DNA of 64,000 nucleotides from Celoporthe dispersa (Eukaryota; Ascomycota; Sordariomycetes; Diaporthales; Cryphonectriaceae). The notes beneath the pieces were generated by a model. It had not been told where the DNA came from, did no database searches, and saw only the letters and a list, made by a program, of their open reading frames with translations. Location: positions 744,001 to 808,000 of the forward strand of contig WAID01000001.1 in the NCBI GenBank assembly GCA_016584495.1, in the 5' to 3' direction. Made by a program: the position numbers and the translations under genes. This document shows, piece by piece, positions 56,950 to 64,000 of the stretch. Each line of letters opens with the position of its first letter. Position 1 is the stretch's first letter.

Positions 56950-57829
56950 GCGTAAATGAGAGGAGAGCGGAGTGTTTTTTTTTCTTTCTTCTTTTCTTCT
57001 TTTCTTTCTCCAATGGCGTGGCTCGAGAATGAGCGCAAGACTCAGAGTCTTGGTTTGCACTCGCCGCCGAGAGAACTCTTGCAAAGTACCGGCTTGAATT
57101 GTCCGATGCCGAGAAAATAATGAATTGGTCTCTATGGAAAAGCCATGAAAATGTCACAATCAGAGTTCACTTGCTTCTTTTGCTTTCTCAGGAAAAAAGA
57201 GGGAGAAATGATGAGGCGGGCGATTGTGTTTTCCTGTGAAGAATTTAAACTTCCTGGTTTGAGTCTCACCCGGTCTGAAAGCCACGTTGTCCTATGCTTC
57301 CTTAGACCTACTCCAAGAACTCTAACAGCGACCTATTCCCCATGTGAACTTGGTGCAATGGCTCGTAATCATTACAGGGTACTAATTACTACCTAAGTAA
57401 GTAGTGTTGGTATATGCGCACGCGCTTACCGATCTTGCACGAACTTGCACTTATCCGACCCGAACGGAAAGGTCAAGCACGGTAAGTCGTAGGAGTTCCT
57501 TCTTTTCTTGATAGTTAATCATATTAAATTACAAGCCATCGTCATCACTGGTTAGTGGCAATCCGATAGAGAAAGAGCCATTGGCCTAGCTTCTGATTAT
57601 TCAAGGCAAGAATGCTTGGGTGTTTCGCGAATCAACACAAACCTCCTCAACACTTGTTCCGAGGGCGAGTGTTCCGCGCAACAACTTTGCACCTCGACCT
57701 CTTTTCGCACTCCTGAACGATTCCTTCTTTCGTCTTTGACAGCTACGATCTGTTCTGAAAATCTGAGGCCTTACTATCCTTCCTTCCGTCTGCCCGCCCC
57801 AGGAAGTCGCTGACGCCGCGAAGCACCTG
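56950..57829. other. intergenic
   Basis: Between the transporter and the 2EXR gene. It holds a T-rich tract at 56973-57010. No gene seen. Confidence 0.5.
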
Positions 57830-58951
57830 ATGATGGATCAATCCTCATCGCCACCTGCAGCAACCAGAACAGCGATGCCCTCGCCTACCGCCTCAGATCT
57901 CGCAGCACCTGTTCAGGAGCCTTGCGGGTCCATCTGTCTCCACAATAAGCAGCAATCATTCCATGATTTCCCCCGGCTGCCACCCGAGCTCCGGATCATG
58001 GTCTGGGAGATGGCCTATGATGATATCCCATTCAGTATGTCCGCCTGATTCAGTTTTGCTTGACATACCACCTACGGAGCGGCTTGTACAAGTTGAAGTA
58101 CTCCAGGAGAGCAGACTTGCTAACACTCGCCGCCAGCAAATGTATACCGATTTCGTCTCGACTTTGCCGACCTGCCGGGGCCAACCGAAACCGAGGGGGG
58201 GGCTCACGTCGTTAGAAGGAAGATCGCCCTCATCACGCCTCTCGAGGAAGTCGCCACTCTGACCCGCGACCTCCGCACCCTCAGGGCTGTGAACAGCGAG
58301 GCCCGCTACCTGGGCGAGAAGGACAAGACGGCCCTTTGGAACTGTCACCTGCAATTCCTGGGAACGAAAAGGGCGGGAAATAACTATGTCATTGTTCCGA
58401 TCCGTCTCCCGTGGATCAACCGGCAAGGAATCTTCTGCTTCGTCAACCTGACGGCCGGGACGCTCGGCTGTCTCAATGAAGCCGACACCACACATATAGA
58501 TCAAGTTTTCACCCAGATCACCTCTCTCGGCATCGCTATGGACCGTCATTGGGACTGCGGTGTTGATCCTCGGATTCTGTTCCCCCATTCTATTCAGCTA
58601 CCCGACTTTATTCTCAAGTTCATTAATGCTACAGAAGTAGTCCTCGTCAGCGACTATCTTGTGCACCAGAGCTCCTTCGATGAGCCCATCAACAAATATA
58701 TACGGCAGAACTATTACCTGGCATCTTGGTACGACTGGGCCGGAAGGATTCCAGAAACGAACTACAGCAACGACCCAAAGGTGAGGGTCACTTCAGCACG
58801 AGACCATATCGAGTGCCTGGAGACTTTTCATGACACAATGATGGAGTTTTCGCGCGCCCTTGAACGATCTGGGCCCAAGATCTGGCGCACAGTGCTCTTT
58901 GGTATGTTATTTCGGACCCCGGTCTACATCGACCACATCTTTGCTCCCTAG
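57830..58951 (+). CDS. 2EXR domain protein
   Basis: Exon 1 (57830-58034, two ATGs in a row) ends in the diagnostic 2EXR opening FHDFPRLPPELRIMVWEMA. Intron 58035-58136 (GTATGT, CTAAC branch, CCAG) leads to exon 2 from 58137 (NVYRFRLDFADL). It runs to TAG at 58951 or, if GTATGT at 58902 is a donor, splices on. Two downstream continuations are possible: an acceptor at 58951 gives a short tail, while one at 58986 gives GFGKYQRHQRAATELWKLKE ending at about 59102. 2EXR is a large fungus-specific family related to F-box-like regions, without known biochemical role. The C terminus is therefore uncertain. Confidence 0.78.
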
Positions 58952-59488
58952 GAGCTCTTGCAGGAATCTGTGTGGGCTCAGGAAAGGCTTTGGGAAGTAC
59001 CAGAGGCATCAAAGGGCTGCAACAGAACTGTGGAAGCTGAAGGAGGCTGTGCGACAGGGTCTTCTGGCCTATGGGCGAACGTCCTGCGTGGGCCGTTGCT
59101 GAGAATCATCAATCACGCACTGGATGGAGGCTATCACTTTAGATCAACGGTGCCAGGCTTCCTTCCTTCTTCGTCAGCCCATACTACTTTCGTTGAGGAT
59201 ATTGCCTAGTTGTTAAGTGGGCGAGATACCACGTAGTCGAATTCATGGGCAAGCCAACATTATTACTCCACAGATGTAATAATCAATACCTTGTTGAAGA
59301 TGAAACAATGCGAAGAATGTCCAACATAATTGCACGCACGACAAGGACATCTATTCTTACACCGCTTCCTAATTTCATGGCTGTGTTGCGTATTTTTGGA
59401 AGGCTATTCCTGAGTTCCCCCACCCAAGCTGCGGCGTGGTGATCAAGCCCTCGGAAAGGTCTTTGAGATGGGCATTCTCCGGCCAGTC
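58952..59488. other. intergenic between convergent genes
   Basis: 3' regions of the 2EXR and SDR genes, with possible last-exon sequence of the 2EXR gene in its first 150 bases. Confidence 0.45.
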
Positions 59489-60492
59489 TCACGAGTCGGC
59501 ACGAACATTCATCGCAATGTCACCAAATACCTCCCAGCAATGATCCAGACGATCCCGACACAGCTGGACCCTTGACTCCATATCTCGTCCCAGGGGCATG
59601 AGCAGCTCAGCTTCCTTACCAGCCCCCACGCCTTCGCCTACAACCAGCTCGCAGATCGCCTTGGCCGCCTTTTTGGGATCCCCGTCGCCGACGTACTTCC
59701 CGCTCACCATGAACTGGAGGGTCTGGTCCGCCAGGCTGCCCTTGTAATCCTCAGCCAGCGCTGCGCTGCCCATACGCGCCCTGTTCCCCATGTCTGTGCG
59801 GAAGCCACCGAGCAGGATGGTGTGCGTGCGTATGTTGAACGCCGCAACCTCCTTGGCCAGGACTTTGGTGAGGCCTGTCTCGCTCCTTGTCAGTCTCACT
59901 CGAAGCATACTCTGCATTCCGCGTCTCGCAGACGGACGCAAGGCAGGAAAAGGGACCGACCATCCATCGCGGCTTTAGAAGCAGCGTAAGCGCCCATACT
60001 ATCCCTCCCCTCAAGACTCGCACCACTGCTTATATTCACAACCACCCCGAACCGTCGCCTCCGCATGCCCGGCAAGACGGCTCGTGTAAGCCGATACGGC
60101 CCAAAGAATACCGTCTCGAACTGCGCGCGGACCTCCTCCTCTGTGAACTGCTCCACCGTGTGGTGGATGGAGTACCCGGCGTTGTTGCACAGCACATCGA
60201 TCTCCACGCCCTCGGCCTCGAGGTCGGTGATCACCTTGTCTGAGTCTGGGTCGTCGACGTCGAGGGTGATCCACCTGCCCGGGCTGCTTCCCGAGTGGCC
60301 CTTGGTGATCTCGTCCACGAGCTGAGGCGTGGCGGAGGGGTTGCGCGAGGTTGCTATGACGGTGTGGCCGGATGCTTGGACCTGGCGGGCGAGGGCTAGG
60401 CCTAGGCCTGAGGAGGAGCCTGTTATGAGCCAGGTCAAGGGGCGGGAGGGGGTGGTGAAGGTGGGGTGGAAGTCTATCTTGCTGGAAACCAT
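59489..60492 (-). CDS. short-chain dehydrogenase/reductase
   Basis: Exons 60492-59961 and 59874-59489 (intron 86 nt, GTCGGT...GACAG) encode 305 residues. The classical SDR marks are complete: cofactor site TGSSSGLG (residues 24-31), LDVDDPDSD acidic turn, CNNAGYS, catalytic Ser in VVNISSGAS, and YAASKAAMDG with the Tyr and Lys of YxxxK. The Arg after the second strand (TSRNPS) favours NADP(H). It resembles the fungal group of classical SDRs that includes retinol-dehydrogenase-like enzymes. It is convergent with the 2EXR gene, stands alone, and its substrate is unknown. Confidence 0.9.
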
Positions 60493-62319
60493 GGTGTATG
60501 AATTGGTGGACCGGAATTTAGGGGAGTAGGTGGCCAGTCGTCGCAGTCGTAGTGATGGTGGTTATTCTGACAATTCCGGCACTGATTTATGAAAATCTGT
60601 AGGAATTTGAAGTGAGTGGTGGTCGGCTACATGTGTTGATATCAGAGCAGACTTTGGCTTATGTCGACGGAGGAGCTGGCTGGCGTTGCCACTTCTCAGA
60701 AGTGACAGATGAAACCGAGCAGCTTCAAATATAGGAAACATGCAGCATCTTCGTACGCCAAAATCAAGGCATCCCAAGCGTCGGGGTTAGACCGGACTTA
60801 CTCCATACGGCCGCCTCTTGAACTTCGGCTGCTTGCGTTCAATTCGCGAGGTCATGGCGGTTCCACAATTCAATAGACCGCCCGGTGTTCACATAATCCC
60901 TTTTGCAGTCTGCTGTCAGGGGAGTTTAGGGAGTTATTTACTTGACGCAGGCTGCATGTGTCGTGCCCCCATAGCTCCCCTTCTTAGTCCACATGTCCGG
61001 CGCGGGCTGGGCATTCGGAGGTTCGATTTACTGCTCTGGATTTCCAGCGCATGGATTTACTTGGAGATAACAGCCTGCGATAGAAGATCCATGAGTAGTG
61101 TAAATACATACCTAAGAACCTATTCGAATCTAGGTTGTAGTTCGAGTTTCATCGGTATATACCTCCCCTAGCAATACAAAGAGAAAAAGAAGGAAAAAAC
61201 ACCCCCACCTACGGATTGAACTACTACATCGCTAGAGACTAACATGAGAATATGAATTTCGAAGATTGAAACGAACAAGGCGAGCGTTGGTGAGCACAAA
61301 CCTATATACATTCGGACTATCTTCTGAATAAAAAAGAAAAAGGAAATTAACGAAAGAAGCAGTGCCTTTATGAGCACTGACACCTCCTCTGACGATGACA
61401 GGTCTAGCAGCAAGTCAGTCGAGTCTGATGCCAAGAGAAAAAAGAAGCAATTCAAGAAGAAGACTAGACCCAAGAAGACGAAGGACAACGAGAAAGAGTA
61501 ATAAGGAGGAGAAGAGTAACGTCTCGGGCGCACTACTGGATCCGATTGCCCCCAGCGGCACCGGATCAGGGAAATGTGGCTGGAGGGATATAATTACTTC
61601 CACGATCGTGTTTTCCGTGATTTCTATAGTAGCAGTCGTTTTTGATTTCAACAAAAGTCCATCTTGACAAGTATTGTGTGCGAGGGAACTGAATATCTAG
61701 TTCCTTTATCATATTCTCGAGCTATTATTTCCTTACCCCTCCTGCTTTAGATTTCCAGCTCGCTTCTCTTGCTATATTAAGCCTAGTATTTTTTCTTTGC
61801 TTTTCCTTTCCTGTTTTTTTTTTTGTTTATTTTTATTATCTTTCTTTACTTTTATTTTTCCTGTTTCGTATAATTTATAGAAATTTCATCAACTTTATTA
61901 AAACGATAGAGGTAGGCTTTAAAATTTTTCAAATTAATTTCAAAAAGAATATCATGTCTACTTAAGTAATATTTAATATGCAAATTACAGCTTTCGGGGG
62001 AAAAAATAATGCTTTTCCACACGAACTCTATAAGAGGATATGCATAGAGCAGCTCGAGTTTTGAATTGGCTATAAACACTTGAAAAAATGCTTTGGCAAT
62101 TTATAGTAAATTTAAAAGAGCTATATGCGACTTCTAATTGTGTTGTGAGCTTGGAGAAAGGTTTCTAGATTAATTAAGTTGGCTGCATGTTCCGAGATAT
62201 ATTTTTCCAGGTCCATGAAGAGTATTTGGAATAGAAATAGTGTATGTTTTAAGCCATAAAATCTATAGTAGTACAAAAAAATGTTGAAAAGCCCGGCTAT
62301 TAGTGTAGAGAAGGAACCC
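60493..62319. other. AT-rich intergenic region
   Basis: From about 61.6 kb the base composition becomes strongly AT-rich, with frames crowded by stops. A short basic frame (61370-61501) is listed separately. Nothing else is convincing. Confidence 0.5.
61370..61501 (+). CDS. possible very short Lys-rich peptide
   Basis: A 43-residue frame from ATG to TAA: an acidic Ser/Asp start (MSTDTSSDDDRSSSKS) and a Lys-rich end (KRKKKQFKKKTRPKK). The composition resembles a nuclear-localisation or nucleic-acid-binding tail and could be the last piece of a degraded element. No start context or neighbour supports expression, so chance is likely. Confidence 0.15.
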   Translation: MSTDTSSDDDRSSSKSVESDAKRKKKQFKKKTRPKKTKDNEKE

Positions 62320-62342
62320 AAAAAAAAAAAAAAAAAAAAAAA
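62320..62342 (-). terminator. long T tract after the tRNA-like gene
   Basis: A T23 run on the minus strand, five bases beyond the tRNA-like 3' end, would be a strong polymerase III stop. Confidence 0.6.
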
Positions 62343-62347
62343 GAAGC

Positions 62348-62497
62348 CACCGGCACGGAGGTTCGAACTCCGGTCTTTGGAAGTTTTCAAGCCTCTGAAA
62401 ATCCAATATGCTAAACCTGGTTTGGTACATGTTAGCTCAGGAAGTAGTAATTTGCAGGGGAAAACACCATGGATACTCACCACTGCACCATACCGGT
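62348..62497 (-). tRNA. tRNA-like gene with a long intron, perhaps tRNA-Glu(UUC)
   Basis: On the minus strand, ACCGGTA at the 5' end pairs with TGCCGGT at the 3' end (one G-U), followed by a G discriminator. The D arm reads GTGC/AGTGGTGA/GTAT and the T arm CGGAG/TTCGAAC/CTCCG is perfect. The parts are 150 nt apart in total, so an insert of about 76 nt lies in the anticodon region. TGGTG/TTTTCC before and TTCCA after can form an imperfect anticodon stem with anticodon TTC, and GTTTTC near the 5' splice site can pair with GAAAAC near the 3' end, as intron-anticodon pairing does in real pre-tRNAs. The mismatched stem and A1 start leave open a tRNA pseudogene. Confidence 0.45.
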
Positions 62498-62864
62498 TGT
62501 AGTGTTGTCTTGCTGTGTGACTCTGTCGAAAGGAACGGGATGATGAAGTGAGCTCCCAGGAGGATGCGTGAGGCTGTCCGCAGTGGCTGGCTGGCTGGCT
62601 GGTCGATGGCCTTCATTGGTGGGTTAATGTATCGAGGCTGGCCGTGACGTTTCAGACTTATGACAGAGAGAAGCGTAGGAAGCCATAGCAGCTCGAGCTT
62701 TGGAGGCCGCACAGACATTCTAAGCCTGTTAGGTCTGTGGAGACATGATGTGCTGGTAAGGCCAGATATTTGAGTAAAAAGTCACAGTGCTGTCTCTGGA
62801 TATACTTGGACGTAATGTGGCAAATGCCTCTGTTCATATGAAGAGGTACTGTCATACCTCTTGC
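62498..62864. other. intergenic
   Basis: Upstream of the tRNA-like gene and downstream of the DUF3716-type gene. Nothing else seen. Confidence 0.5.
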
Positions 62865-64000
62865 TTATCTGCCCTTCCCCATAGTGTATACATGCAAGAC
62901 GGCATCCATACTACATGTGTTGACAACCTCTCCACTTCCTCCAGGCATGATTTTGAACATGCCCTGACTTCCTATTCTAAAAGCCGGCTCGCTTTGAACC
63001 TTGACATCCACCTTTCCAGCAGCCAGGGTACATGTGCGAAGACATCCAGGATCAAGATCCAGCTGGAGAGAGACGCCTGGTGGTATGATATGAGTCCCGA
63101 AGGCGAAGCACTCATCGACCTGGATGGACCTCAGCCCGCTGGCCATCCTGGACGCAGCTGCCGATGCTCTCCCTTCAGTCTCCTGGGGTCTCACACTGCT
63201 ATCCTTCGGGCGGGCTGGTCGTGCCTCGGTTGGAGCTGTCACACGCGGGACATCATCATGAGACCTGGGCTGTGACCTTGACTTCTCAGTCTGAGCCGGC
63301 TTTTCCGCCAGCAGCCGCTCAGATCGACGGGCACGCAACGGACGAAGGCCGTCTTCCGAGGTATCCTCCACGGAAACAAGCTGATGGTTTGCTTCTCGGA
63401 TCGAAAGGGAAGCCTGCGCGCCTGGAACCGGCAAGGAGGTCTGCTCGTCTGCCGCCTGCTCGTGCTCTCGCAATTTCAGCCTGAGGTCGCACGTGTTAAG
63501 ATTCGAGCTCTTCCATGCACAATTGACGCATGAACACCTGCCCTGTTGTATGACTTCGGCTACCTTGTCGCTCAGCATCACGCAGTCTTTTCATGATCCC
63601 CAAGCCCTTGGCACATCTGCTGCACGGGCTCGGCGATTCATGGCCGACAAGCTGTACGATGAGCAGAGACACGTCCTTGGGCCAGGCGATGGAGAACTTC
63701 TGACTCGTGGGGAACTGAAGCTCACGGAGGCGGGGAAGAGACAGGAGCGTCCGCATAGGATCTGTCTGAGGTGGCATGAGTATTTTTCTCGGTGAAGAGA
63801 GCCTCGATACTCGCCCAGTTCTCCTTCGCTGCCGCAGTCGTCAAATTGGGCGTCTTGCTCTCCTGTTCCGTAGGTTTCATAGCTCCCTCCTCGTGTATTA
63901 CCTGTGCTCCATTCACTGCTTCTTCCTCATTCACCTTCTCCGAATCATCCATGTGCTCCGAAGCGGCACTAGAAGAGATCTCAGAGTCGGACAGGGAAGG
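62865..64000 (-). pseudogene. DUF3716-type cysteine-rich protein, 5' end beyond window, two A-run frameshifts
   Basis: The frame is open from the right edge (an acidic Ser/Glu-rich leader) to ENWASIEALFTEK, where an A5 run (63783-63787 as plus-strand T) shifts it. The next frame reads LRELQFPTSQKFSIAWPKD and SPCSRCAKGLGIMK, then shifts again at an A4 run (63588-63591). The third frame continues DCVMLSDKVAEVIQ, GRCSCVNCAWKSSNLNTC and a Ser/Arg-rich linker. A C-terminal domain of about 100 residues (FAFGTHIIPPGVSLQLDLD, GMFKIMPGGSGEVVN) follows, with a cupin-like beta pattern. The Cys spacing C-x2-C...CV...C-x-C-x2-C...C matches the fungal DUF3716 zinc-like module. Stop at 62865. Function unknown. 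Confidence 0.6.

Noticed and set aside
61167..61240. Possible third tRNA on the minus strand (TTCAATC-like T loop near 61215)
   Set aside because: No pairing T stem or acceptor stem could be found around it.

Overview
This is nuclear DNA of a filamentous ascomycete (Pezizomycotina, probably a Sordariomycete). The evidence is short GT-AG introns (about 50-200 nt, often with CTRAC-like branch sites), GC-rich third codon positions, two Zn2Cys6 regulators, fungus-specific families (2EXR, DUF7514, DUF3716, DUF1772), a four-nucleotide first coding exon in a ribosomal protein gene, and intron-bearing tRNA genes. There is no CRISPR, operon, prophage or recognisable intact transposon.

Layout. 1-17 kb: alpha/beta hydrolase (cut by the left edge), secreted glutaminyl cyclase-type M28 protein, SWP1/ribophorin II, a Tyr/Ala-rich small protein, a Pro-rich coiled-coil protein, an M24 metallopeptidase, a BAHD-type acyltransferase, a Ser/Thr-rich single-pass membrane protein and a large acidic protein. 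17-22.5 kb: about 5.6 kb without a gene, rich in strand-biased pyrimidine/purine tracts. 22.5-35.4 kb: DUF7514 protein, DUF1772 protein, GNAT acetyltransferase, Zn2Cys6 regulator, ribosomal protein eL20 and, head to head with it, the PCI protein Csn12. 36-45 kb: small membrane protein, BTB protein, metallophosphoesterase, tRNA-Asp in an AT-rich island, acyltransferase-3 membrane protein. 47.5-60.5 kb: TPR/SET protein, second Zn2Cys6 regulator, AAAP amino-acid transporter, 2EXR protein, SDR oxidoreductase. 60.5-64 kb: AT-rich stretch with a tRNA-like gene, then a DUF3716-type gene cut by the right edge. Most genes are unrelated housekeeping or accessory genes; I see no convincing biosynthetic cluster.

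Two things stand out. First, a structurally complete tRNA-Asp(GUC) gene carries at the canonical 37/38 position a 35-nt intron whose first half is two TTAGGG telomere-type units and a partial third. Second, about ten otherwise convincing coding regions are broken by what look like one-base insertions in homopolymers or two-base insertions in dinucleotide runs, and two more breaks are in-frame UAG codons flanked by coding sequence. Other genes of similar length are intact. Insertion-biased sequencing error is the simplest reading, but real gene decay or recoding cannot be excluded from the sequence alone. All exon coordinates are my own reading of splice signals and reading frames.
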